Positions 18,689 through 26,756 of a DNA stretch of 64,000 nt are shown here, piece after piece; the first letter of the stretch is position 1; the number at the start of each line of letters is the position of its first letter. Origin of the DNA: CAIOYC01 sp965277345 (GTDB taxonomy: Bacteria > Pseudomonadota > Alphaproteobacteria > Caulobacterales > Caulobacteraceae); NCBI GenBank assembly GCA_965277345.1, contig CBDICI010000004.1:310001-374000 (forward strand), in the 5' to 3' direction. Made by a program: the position numbers and the translations under genes. A model generated the notes under the pieces. It made no database searches. It saw only the letters and a list, made by a program, of their open reading frames with translations, and was not told where the DNA came from.

Positions 18689-18708
18689 AAAGTCTCACAA
18701 AGCCCGGC
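18689..18708 (+). promoter_or_regulatory. Shared upstream motif AAAGTCTCA-C/T-AAA, copy 1
   Basis: AAAGTCTCACAAA followed 3 nt later by CGGC lies 69-88 bp upstream of the fasciclin gene. The same 13-mer with one change, followed by CGGC 2 nt later, occurs at 19891-19909 upstream of the Met-rich peptide gene. A GAGACT at 18665-18670 forms an inverted repeat with its AGTCTC. Confidence 0.4.
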
Positions 18709-18776
18709 CGGAACGGAAACGGCCGACGCGTCGCGGGTTGCCTGTTTCGGTTGCCGGTCGACCAGGAGGAATACCC

Positions 18777-19310
18777 ATGCCGCTATCGAAAACAGCAACT
18801 GCGTTGGCGACGGCCATGGCGGTGGGGCTCGGCGCCGCCGCCATCCCCATCGGCGCCAACGCCGCCAATATCGTCGAGGCGGCCAAGGCTGACGGACATT
18901 TCACCAAACTTCTGGCCGCGAACGAGACCGCGGGGACCAGCGGTTTGCTGCAGGAGCCAGGACCGTTCACGGTCTTCGCCCCCAACGATGACGCGTTCGC
19001 GAAAGCGCCGCAGGACAAGCTGGACGCGCTCATGCAGCCCGCCATGCAGACCATGCTGAAGGTGACCTTGGCCAATCACGTGGTCACCGGCTTTGTGGAC
19101 AAGGCGGCGCTCGATAGCGCGCTCGACAAGTCCGGGGCCGTGGTGGTGACGGCCGCCAACAACATGCCACTGATCTTCAAACGGGAGGGCGGCCAGATCA
19201 CGGTCAATGGCGCCCACATCATCAAAGGGCCGATGAAGGTCGACAATGGGCTGATCTACGTCGTCGATGCCGTGCTGATGCCGGCCATGCCTCTCCAGCC
19301 GCACTATTGA
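18777..19310 (+). CDS. Secreted fasciclin-domain protein
   Basis: A 177-residue protein with a cleavable signal peptide (about residues 1-29, ending GANAA) and one FAS1 (fasciclin) domain. The FAS1 motifs are FTVFAPNDDAFAKAP (H1 box) and VNGAHIIKGPMKVDNGLIYVVDAVLMP (H2 region, given here only to mark positions about 140-170). FAS1 proteins are cell-surface or periplasmic adhesion-like proteins; the bacterial role here is not known. AGGAGGA lies 7 nt before ATG 18777. It is followed 12 bp later by a DUF417 membrane protein, so the two form an operon opposite the AraC regulator. Confidence 0.9.
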   Translation: MPLSKTATALATAMAVGLGAAAIPIGANAANIVEAAKADGHFTKLLAANETAGTSGLLQEPGPFTVFAPNDDAFAKAPQDKLDALMQPAMQTMLKVTLANHVVTGFVDKAALDSALDKSGAVVVTAANNMPLIFKREGGQITVNGAHIIKGPMKVDNGLIYVVDAVLMPAMPLQPHY

Positions 19311-19322
19311 GGAAGCCAGAAG

Positions 19323-19859
19323 ATGACCACTCACAGCACAGATTATACCACCGCCGCGTCCCGCCCGGCGCTCGGCCTTCGCGGCCGGCTGAACCGTGGC
19401 GCGATAGCCGAAGTCGGCCGCTGGGGCACGCATTACGCGCTCGCCCTGATCTTCCTATGGTTCGGCTGCCTGAAATTCACCGATTTCGAGGCTTCCGGCA
19501 TCGCACCCCTGGTGATGAACAGCCCGCTGGTCATGTGGTGGCACGGCGTCCTGGGCATCGGGGGCACGGCCAAGATGCTGGGTTGCTACGAAATCCTGAC
19601 GGCGGCCCTCCTGGCGATGCGACCCTTCGCGCCGCGACTCGGCGCGGTCGGCGGCGCCATGGCGACGATTTGCTTCGCCGTTACCGTCAGCTTCCTGTTC
19701 TCGACGCCCGGCGTGATCCAGCCGGGAGGCGATGCGCCCTTCGCCCTGTCGCCGATGCCCGGCCAGTTTCTGCTCAAGGACGTCGTGCTTCTGGCCGTTT
19801 CCGTCTGGATCATCGGCGCCTCATTGACCGAGGCGGCCGAGCGCAAGGCCCTGAGGTAG
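19323..19859 (+). CDS. DUF417 family inner-membrane protein
   Basis: A 178-residue polytopic membrane protein with four predicted helices (ALALIFLWFGCLKF; the region near residue 85; MATICFAVTVSFLFS; DVVLLAVSVWIIGASL). The FLWFGCLKFTDFEA and TPGVIQPGGDAPF stretches are typical of the DUF417 (YkgB-like) family. Some members are linked to reactive-chlorine or stress responses, but the activity is unknown. It follows the fasciclin gene by 12 bp and is probably cotranscribed with it. Confidence 0.88.
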   Translation: MTTHSTDYTTAASRPALGLRGRLNRGAIAEVGRWGTHYALALIFLWFGCLKFTDFEASGIAPLVMNSPLVMWWHGVLGIGGTAKMLGCYEILTAALLAMRPFAPRLGAVGGAMATICFAVTVSFLFSTPGVIQPGGDAPFALSPMPGQFLLKDVVLLAVSVWIIGASLTEAAERKALR

Positions 19860-19890
19860 TCGTGGAGAGATTCGCCGATCGACCGTGCCG

Positions 19891-19909
19891 AAAGTCTCAT
19901 AAACACGGC
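19891..19909 (+). promoter_or_regulatory. Shared upstream motif AAAGTCTCA-C/T-AAA, copy 2
   Basis: AAAGTCTCATAAA followed by CACGGC, 87-105 bp before the Met-rich peptide gene. It is the second copy of the element found ahead of the fasciclin gene, suggesting that both units answer to the same regulator or sigma factor. Inference from repetition only. Confidence 0.4.
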
Positions 19910-19995
19910 TGGCGACGCAACCAGACCCTATCGCCCGACTTGCCTATCAGGCCTGTTTTACACGCCTCAACCTCCCTACGATTGGAACTGACCCG

Positions 19996-20238
19996 ATGGC
20001 TATTTTGAAAACTGCCGCTTTCGGCCTCGTCGCATTCGCCCTCGCCGGCGGCTCGGCGCTCGCCCAAGACAGCATGATGAAAGACGGCTCCATGTCCAAG
20101 ATGTCCTCCAAGGACATGAAGATGATGAAGACCTGCCAAGGCATGGACCACGACATGATGATGAAGAACAAGAAGTGCATGAAGATGATGAAGATGCATC
20201 CCGATATGATGAAAGACGACGGGATGATGAAGCACTGA
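19996..20238 (+). CDS. Met/Lys/Asp-rich secreted peptide (MXKDX-repeat type)
   Basis: An 80-residue protein with a signal peptide (MAILKTAAFGLVAFALAGGSALA) and a mature part of about 57 residues, about one third methionine, with units such as MMKDG, MSSKDMK and MMKDDGMMKH. It has two Cys and four His. It fits the pentapeptide MXKDX-repeat family. Met/His/Cys-rich periplasmic peptides often bind copper or other soft metals; that function is inferred from composition only. It has its own upstream region with the AAAGTCTCA motif and is followed by a hairpin. Confidence 0.82.
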   Translation: MAILKTAAFGLVAFALAGGSALAQDSMMKDGSMSKMSSKDMKMMKTCQGMDHDMMMKNKKCMKMMKMHPDMMKDDGMMKH

Positions 20239-20252
20239 GGCGCTTCACTTCT

Positions 20253-20281
20253 GGCTCCTGCAGACGCGTTGTGCGGGAGCC
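20253..20281 (+). terminator. Hairpin after the Met-rich peptide gene
   Basis: GGCTCCTGCA pairs with TGCGGGAGCC (10 bp, one G-U) around a 9-nt loop, 14 bp past the stop codon. No T run follows, so termination is uncertain. Confidence 0.4.
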
Positions 20282-20369
20282 GATCGCCGCCAGGCCCGCA
20301 CCGGTCGATGGCGGGCCGAACCCCGCCGGTGATGGGCAGGCGAGCTTGCGGCCATTGCCAGACAGCCCC

Positions 20370-20388
20370 TTAAACCCTCGTTTACCAT
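20370..20388 (+). promoter_or_regulatory. CtrA-type box upstream of fliF
   Basis: TTAA-N7-TTTACCAT matches the CtrA consensus TTAA-N7-TTAACCAT with one mismatch. It lies 60 bp ahead of the fliF GTG, a distance that fits a CtrA-activated early flagellar promoter as known for the Caulobacter fliF operon. Confidence 0.7.
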
Positions 20389-20448
20389 AAGGCCGGTAAT
20401 TCTTGCCCAGTGACGTTCGCGGGTGGCGCGGACGAGGGGTGAGCGCGC

Positions 20449-22089
20449 GTGGACGGTCTGCTTCGGACGCTTCAGGGCTTCGGCATCGGCCGGCTGGCGG
20501 CGATCCTCGGCGGCGCGGCGGGCGTGGCGGCGGTGCTGGCCGCCATCTTCCTGCGGCTCGGCTCGCCCACCCTGTCGCTGCTCTATTCCAACCTCGACCC
20601 CAAGGAGGCGTCGCAGGTCGCCGCCGCGCTGGATCAGGCCGGCATCAAGCACGAGGAAAAGGGCGACGGCACCACCATCATGGTGGACCGCGACAAGGTG
20701 GCCGCCGCGCGCCTGATGGTGGCGGGCAAGGGCCTCGTCACCTCCGGCTCGGTGGGCTACGAGATCTTCGACAGCGCCCCGGCGCTCGGCCAGACCGACT
20801 TCGTCCAGAACCTCAACATGAAGCGGGCGACGGAGGGCGAGCTCGCCCGCACCATCCGCTCCATCCACGGGGTGCAGAACGCGCGGGTCGCCCTGAACCT
20901 GCCCAAGCGCCAGCTGTTCGAGCAGGACCCGGAGAACCCCTCCGCCTCGGTGATGGTGGAGACCGGCGCGCGCCGCCTCGGCGGCGATCAGGTGCGGGCC
21001 ATCCGCAACATGGTGGCCGCCTCCGTCTCCGGCCTGAAGCCCGAGCGCGTGGCGGTGGCCGACCAGTCCGGCGACCTCCTCGCCGGCCTCGACGACGCGT
21101 CCGCGGCCATGGGGGGCGAGACCTCGCGCAACGACGCGGAAGAGCGCATTCGCAAACAGGTGAAAGACCTGGTGGAAGGCGTGGTCGGCGTCGGCAAGGC
21201 GCGCGTCACCGTCCATGCGGACGTGGACACCAGCCACGTCTCGACCCAGCAAGAGAAGTACGATCCGGACGATCAGGTCACCCGCTCGACCCGCACCTCC
21301 ACCAACGCCACCAAGGAGAACAAGCCCGGCGCCGCCAACACCGTGTCGGCCGCTAACAACGTGCCGGGCGGCCAGCCCCAGTCGGCCGCCCTCGACGCCG
21401 CCAACTCCACCAACGGCAATGACGAGGTCACCAATTACGAGATCGGCAAGACGGTGACCACCACGGTCACCGACGGCGGCGCGATCAGGAAGCTGTCGGT
21501 GTCGGTGGCGGTGGACGGGGTCACGGGCGCGCCGGTGAAGGGTAAGCCCGGCGCCTACACCCCCCGCACCGCCGACGAGATGAGCAAGCTCGACGCCCTG
21601 GTCCGCTCCGCCGTCGGCGTGCCCACCGACGGGCCGGCCGGCGTGGTCAAGGTGATCAATGTACGCTTCCAGCAGCCCGAGGGTGCAGAGGGCGGCGTGG
21701 CGGGCGCCTCGCCGCTCAGCTTCGACAAGAACGACTTCATGCGCTTCGGCGAGCTCGGCGTCATGCTGGTGGTGGCCGCCTTGCTGATCTTCTTCGTGGC
21801 CCGGCCGATGCTGAAGAGCGCGGGCGCGCCGGGCGCTGCCGGCGGCGGCTTCCCGGCGCTGGCGGCTCTGCCGGGCGGCGGGGCGTTCTCCGCGGCCACG
21901 GCGGGCGCGCTGTCCCACGCGGACGGGGGCCAGGCCCTGCTCTCCGGCCCCGGCGGCGACGGCGCCATCGACATCGCCCGCATCGAGGGGCAGGTGAAAA
22001 TGTCGTCGGTGAAGAAGGTGGCCGACTTCGTCGAGAAGCATCCCGATGAGTCGGTCTCGATCATCCGCAGCTGGCTGCACGAAGCCTGA
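20449..22089 (+). CDS. fliF: Flagellar MS-ring protein FliF
   Basis: FliF is the inner-membrane ring that nucleates the basal body. The 546-residue protein has an N-terminal membrane helix ([20 protein letters not shown]), the periplasmic ring-building YscJ/FliF domain (residues about 45-220, with [19 protein letters not shown]), a second ring domain, a C-terminal helix ([20 protein letters not shown]), and a cytoplasmic tail that binds FliG. It starts at GTG 20449 with GAGGGG upstream. It shares 1 nt with fliG (TGATG). First gene of a fliF-fliG-flbE-fliN-flbD unit behind a CtrA box. Confidence 0.97.
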   Translation: MDGLLRTLQGFGIGRLAAILGGAAGVAAVLAAIFLRLGSPTLSLLYSNLDPKEASQVAAALDQAGIKHEEKGDGTTIMVDRDKVAAARLMVAGKGLVTSGSVGYEIFDSAPALGQTDFVQNLNMKRATEGELARTIRSIHGVQNARVALNLPKRQLFEQDPENPSASVMVETGARRLGGDQVRAIRNMVAASVSGLKPERVAVADQSGDLLAGLDDASAAMGGETSRNDAEERIRKQVKDLVEGVVGVGKARVTVHADVDTSHVSTQQEKYDPDDQVTRSTRTSTNATKENKPGAANTVSAANNVPGGQPQSAALDAANSTNGNDEVTNYEIGKTVTTTVTDGGAIRKLSVSVAVDGVTGAPVKGKPGAYTPRTADEMSKLDALVRSAVGVPTDGPAGVVKVINVRFQQPEGAEGGVAGASPLSFDKNDFMRFGELGVMLVVAALLIFFVARPMLKSAGAPGAAGGGFPALAALPGGGAFSAATAGALSHADGGQALLSGPGGDGAIDIARIEGQVKMSSVKKVADFVEKHPDESVSIIRSWLHEA

Positions 22090-23126
22090 TGGCGACGCTG
22101 ATCACCAAGAAGAAGCCGGCGGTCGAGGACCCCAACAAGCTCAGCGGGCCGGAAAAGGCCGCGGTGATCCTGCTGGCGCTGGGCGAGGATCACTCGCACA
22201 TCTGGACCCAGCTCGACGACGAGGAGATCAAGGAAATCTCCCAGGCCATGTCCTCGCTCGGCACCATCTCGGCCACGGTGGTCGAGCAGCTCCTGCTGGA
22301 GTTCGTCTCCGGCATGAGCGGCACCGGGGCGATCATGGGCTCGTTCGAGGGAACCCAGCGCCTGCTGTCGGCCATCATGTCGCCCGACAAGGTGGAAGGC
22401 CTGATGGAGGAGATCCGCGGTCCCGCCGGCCGCACCATGTGGGACAAGCTCGGCAATGTGAACGAGGCCGTGCTCGCCAACTATCTGAAGAACGAATATC
22501 CCCAGACCGTCGCGGTGGTCCTGTCCAAGATCAAGTCCGAACACGCCGCCAGGGTGCTCTCCGCCCTGCCCGAGGATTTCGCCCTGGAATGCGTGCAGCG
22601 GATGCTGCGCATGGAGCCGGTGCAGCGCGAAATCCTCGACAAGATCGAACAGACCCTGCGCACCGAGTTCATGTCCAACCTGGCGCGCACCTCCAAGCGC
22701 GACAGCCACGAGATGATGGCGGACATCTTCAACAACTTCGACCGTCAGACCGAGAGCCGGTTCGTCGCGGCGCTGGAGGAGCGCAATCGCGAGTCCGCCG
22801 AACGCATCCGCGCCCTGATGTTCGTGTTCGAGGACCTGAACAAGCTCGACCCCGGCGGGGTGCAGACCCTGCTGCGCGCCGTGGAGAAGTCCCAGCTCGG
22901 GCTCGCGCTCAAGGGCGCCTCCGACGGCCTGCGTGAGATGTTCTTCTCTAATATGAGCGAGCGCGCCGCCAAGATCATGCGCGAGGACATGGACTCCATG
23001 GGCCCGGTCCGCCTGAAGGACGTGGACCAGGCGCAGATGAACATGGTCCAGGTCGCCAAGGACCTCGCCGCCAAGGGCGAGATCATGCTGGCCGGCTCTG
23101 GCGGCGACGACGAGTTGATCTACTGA
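22089..23126 (+). CDS. fliG: Flagellar motor switch protein FliG
   Basis: FliG is the rotor protein that couples to the stator and binds FliF and the rest of the C-ring. The 345 residues cover the three FliG domains: N-terminal ([18 protein letters not shown]), middle ([20 protein letters not shown], then [12 protein letters not shown]) and C-terminal charged domain ([20 protein letters not shown]). Its ATG overlaps the fliF stop by 1 nt, giving tight coupling. Confidence 0.97.
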   Translation: MATLITKKKPAVEDPNKLSGPEKAAVILLALGEDHSHIWTQLDDEEIKEISQAMSSLGTISATVVEQLLLEFVSGMSGTGAIMGSFEGTQRLLSAIMSPDKVEGLMEEIRGPAGRTMWDKLGNVNEAVLANYLKNEYPQTVAVVLSKIKSEHAARVLSALPEDFALECVQRMLRMEPVQREILDKIEQTLRTEFMSNLARTSKRDSHEMMADIFNNFDRQTESRFVAALEERNRESAERIRALMFVFEDLNKLDPGGVQTLLRAVEKSQLGLALKGASDGLREMFFSNMSERAAKIMREDMDSMGPVRLKDVDQAQMNMVQVAKDLAAKGEIMLAGSGGDDELIY

Positions 23127-23139
23127 TGACGCGGCGGTT

Positions 23140-23250
23140 CCCCTCACCCTCCCACGATGCAGCGCATCGCGGGCCCCTCCCTCTCCCCAGAGGGGCGAGG
23201 GGTTGCGCGGCGGAACCCTCTCCCCTGCGGGGAGAGGGCAGGGTGAGGGG
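23140..23250. repeat. Intergenic palindromic repeat (CCCTCACCCT...AGGGTGAGGGG)
   Basis: An imperfect inverted repeat about 110 bp long fills the fliG-flbE gap. The outer arms are CCCTCACCCT and AGGGTGAGGGG, with inner CTCTCCCC and GGGGAGAGGG hairpins. It belongs to a family of CT/GA-arm palindromes seen again in this window at 33551, within queA and within actB. Confidence 0.75.
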
Positions 23251-23277
23251 CTGCGCCGCCGTCGAAAGAATGAGCGC

Positions 23278-23934
23278 GTGATCGCCCCCCAACCTTCCAA
23301 CGTCAGGCCCTTCACCTTCGACACCGTGTTCGACGGCGACCGGGTGGTCGCCCCCGTCCGGCCCAAGCGCAGCTTCACCCATGAGGAGGTGGAGGCGATC
23401 CGCGCCGACGCCTTCAGCGCCGGGGAGCGCTCCGCCGTCGCCACGGCCGAACAGGGCGCGGCGCAGGCGTTGGGCCAGGCCGCGGCGCTGGTGCGCCAGG
23501 CGTTCGCCGCCCTGGCCGGTGTGGCCCACGACCACCGCGCAGGCTCCGCCCAGCTCGCCCTCACCGCCGCGCGCAAGATCGCCGATGCGGCGCTGGACCG
23601 CTTTCCCCACGCCCCCGCCGAGGCCGCCATCGAGGCTCTGGCGCGCGAGATCGACGCGGTGCCCCGCCTCATCGTCCGCGCCGCCGCCGCTGACCCCGCC
23701 CGCCTGGAAGCCGACCTCTGCCGCGCCGCGGAGGCCGCCGGCTATCCCGGTCAGGTGGTGCTGAAGGCCGAACCCGGCCCGCCGTCCGCCGTCTTCGTCT
23801 TCGACTGGGGCGACGGACGCGCCAATTTCGACCCGGCCGCCGCCGCAGCGCGTATCCAGGATGCGCTCGACGCCGCCCTCGCCGCCGAGGGCCTGCACGC
23901 CGAACCCGTCCTACCCCTGGGAGACCTGCCATGA
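23278..23934 (+). CDS. fliH: Flagellar assembly protein FliH/FlbE
   Basis: A 218-residue cytoplasmic protein at the position of Caulobacter flbE (the FliH-like regulator of the export ATPase). It has an N-terminal FTFDTVFDGD segment and an alanine-rich central coiled coil (residues about 45-120, TAEQGAAQALGQAAALVRQ). The C-terminal domain ends near DWGDGRANFDPAAAAARIQ, as in FliH-type proteins. It starts at GTG 23278, just after the palindromic repeat; no better in-frame start exists. The stop overlaps the fliN ATG by 4 nt. Confidence 0.82.
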   Translation: MIAPQPSNVRPFTFDTVFDGDRVVAPVRPKRSFTHEEVEAIRADAFSAGERSAVATAEQGAAQALGQAAALVRQAFAALAGVAHDHRAGSAQLALTAARKIADAALDRFPHAPAEAAIEALAREIDAVPRLIVRAAAADPARLEADLCRAAEAAGYPGQVVLKAEPGPPSAVFVFDWGDGRANFDPAAAAARIQDALDAALAAEGLHAEPVLPLGDLP

Positions 23935-24263
23935 GCGACACCGGCCTGCCGCTCGACGAGTTCGAGCCCACAACCGCACTGGCCAGCGCCGAGACCGACC
24001 ACGACAAGATCGCCGCCGATCTGGCGCCCGTGTTCGACGTGCCGGTCAACATCTCCGCCGTGCTCGGCAAGGCCAGCATGTCGGTGGCGCAGCTCTTGAA
24101 GCTGAACGCCGGCTCCATCCTCGAACTCGACCGCAAGGTAGGCGAGGCGATCGACATCTACGTGAACAACCGCCTGGTGGCGCGCGGCGAGGTCGTCGTC
24201 GTCGACGAGCGGCTGGGCGTCACCATGACCGAAATCATCAAGGACGGCGACAGCCAGAGCTAG
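23931..24263 (+). CDS. fliN: Flagellar motor switch protein FliN
   Basis: A small C-ring component. The 110-residue protein has an acidic N-terminal tail and one SpoA/FliN domain: DVPVNISAVLGKASMSVAQL, LNAGSILELDRKVGEAIDIY, VNNRLVARGEVVVVDERLG and VTMTEII. Coupled by a 4-nt overlap to fliH. The next gene, flbD, starts 120 bp further on, behind a palindromic repeat. Confidence 0.96.
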   Translation: MSDTGLPLDEFEPTTALASAETDHDKIAADLAPVFDVPVNISAVLGKASMSVAQLLKLNAGSILELDRKVGEAIDIYVNNRLVARGEVVVVDERLGVTMTEIIKDGDSQS

Positions 24264-24277
24264 GCTGTCCCGCCCCG

Positions 24278-24355
24278 CCTCGCCCTTCGACAAGCTCAGG
24301 GTGAGGCGGAACTGAACGCAAGGCCCCCATCCTGAGCTTGTCGAAGGACGAGGGC
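24278..24355. repeat. Palindromic repeat with CTTCGACAAGCTCAGG arms, copy 1
   Basis: Inverted repeat between fliN and flbD: CCTCGCCCTTCGACAAGCTCAGG on the left and CCTGAGCTTGTCGAAGGACGAGG on the right. The CTTCGACAAGCTCAGG arm is a widespread alphaproteobacterial intergenic repeat. A related copy overlaps the start of the beta-lactamase gene at 25781-25884. Confidence 0.85.
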
Positions 24356-24383
24356 CGAAGGAACGGACGAGGAGACAGAGACC

Positions 24384-25778
<1,395 letters not shown>

Positions 25779-25780
25779 AA

Positions 25781-25884
25781 TCCTCGTCCTTCGACAAGCG
25801 CAGGATGAGGATTTAAAATGAGCCCTCACCCCACCAGCCCTGGCCAAATCAGCCCTCCTCCTGAGCCTGTCGAAGGACGAGGGC
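25781..25884. repeat. Palindromic repeat with CTTCGACAAG arms, copy 2, overlapping the beta-lactamase start
   Basis: Arms TCCTCGTCCTTCGACAAGCGCAGGATGAGG and CCTCCTGAGCCTGTCGAAGGACGAGG enclose about 50 bp that contains the only plausible start codon of the beta-lactamase. The right arm is translated as part of that protein (PPEPVEGRGR). Confidence 0.8.
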
Positions 25885-26756
25885 GGTTCCGCCGGGCCCT
25901 GATCCTCGGCGCCGGCGCGGTCGGGTTCGCGAATGCGGTGCGCGCCGCCCCGCGCGATGAGCTCGCCGGCATCGAGGCGGCCATGGGCGGGCGGCTCGGC
26001 GTCCACGCCTTCGACCTGACCACCGGGCGGACGCTTGGCCATCGCGCCGAAGAGCGCTTCCCCATGTGTTCGACCTTTAAGGCGCTCCTCGTCGGCGCGG
26101 TGCTTGAGCGGGTGCAGACCGGCGCACTCGATCTGGCCCAACCGATACGGTACGGCGCAGCGGATCTGTTGGAATATGCGCCCGTCGCCCGCGTGCACGT
26201 GGCAGAGGGCGCCCTTAGTCTTGGGGCGCTGTGCGCCGCCGCAGTAGAGCTGAGCGACAACACCGCCGCCAACCTGCTGCTGAAACAGGTTGGCGGCCCA
26301 AGAGCCCTGACCGTCCGCCTCCGCGCCTGGGGCGACGCGAGAACCCGCCTCGACCGCAACGAACCGGCGCTGAACAGCTCCATCCCCGGCGACCCGCGCG
26401 ATACGACGACGCCGCGGGCCATGGCCTCAACCCTGCAGCGCTTGTTGCTGGGGCCGACCCCGCTGGACGCCGCCCATCGGGCGCTGCTGCTCGGCTGGAT
26501 GCGCGCCTGCCAGACCGGCCAGACCAAGCTGCGCGCCGGCCTGCCGCCCAACGCCCTGGTCGGCGACAAGACCGGCAATAACGGCCACGACACCTGCGGC
26601 GACAACGCCATCGTCGAGCTTCCCGGTCGCAGGCCGATCTTCATCTCCACCTATCTGACGCAGGCCAAGATCGACGCCGCCGGGCAGGACAAGGTGTTCG
26701 TCCAGGTCGCGCACCTCGTGATGCGCGAGCTCGCGGGCGTCGCCCCCCATGGCTGA
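25818..26756 (+). CDS. Class A beta-lactamase
   Basis: A serine beta-lactamase of 312 residues with all class A catalytic motifs: S-T-F-K (S85, K88), S-D-N (146-148), the omega-loop Glu in RNEPALN (E182), and K-T-G (251-253). The signal region FRRALILGAGAVGFANAVRA has a twin-arginine-like start and should send it to the periplasm. The first 22 residues are encoded by a palindromic repeat, which also supplies the ATG. The gene lies between flbD and flhA and overlaps flhA by 8 nt, so it is locked into the flagellar transcript. No promoter of its own was seen. The substrate range cannot be read from the sequence. Confidence 0.93.
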   Translation: MSPHPTSPGQISPPPEPVEGRGRFRRALILGAGAVGFANAVRAAPRDELAGIEAAMGGRLGVHAFDLTTGRTLGHRAEERFPMCSTFKALLVGAVLERVQTGALDLAQPIRYGAADLLEYAPVARVHVAEGALSLGALCAAAVELSDNTAANLLLKQVGGPRALTVRLRAWGDARTRLDRNEPALNSSIPGDPRDTTTPRAMASTLQRLLLGPTPLDAAHRALLLGWMRACQTGQTKLRAGLPPNALVGDKTGNNGHDTCGDNAIVELPGRRPIFISTYLTQAKIDAAGQDKVFVQVAHLVMRELAGVAPHG

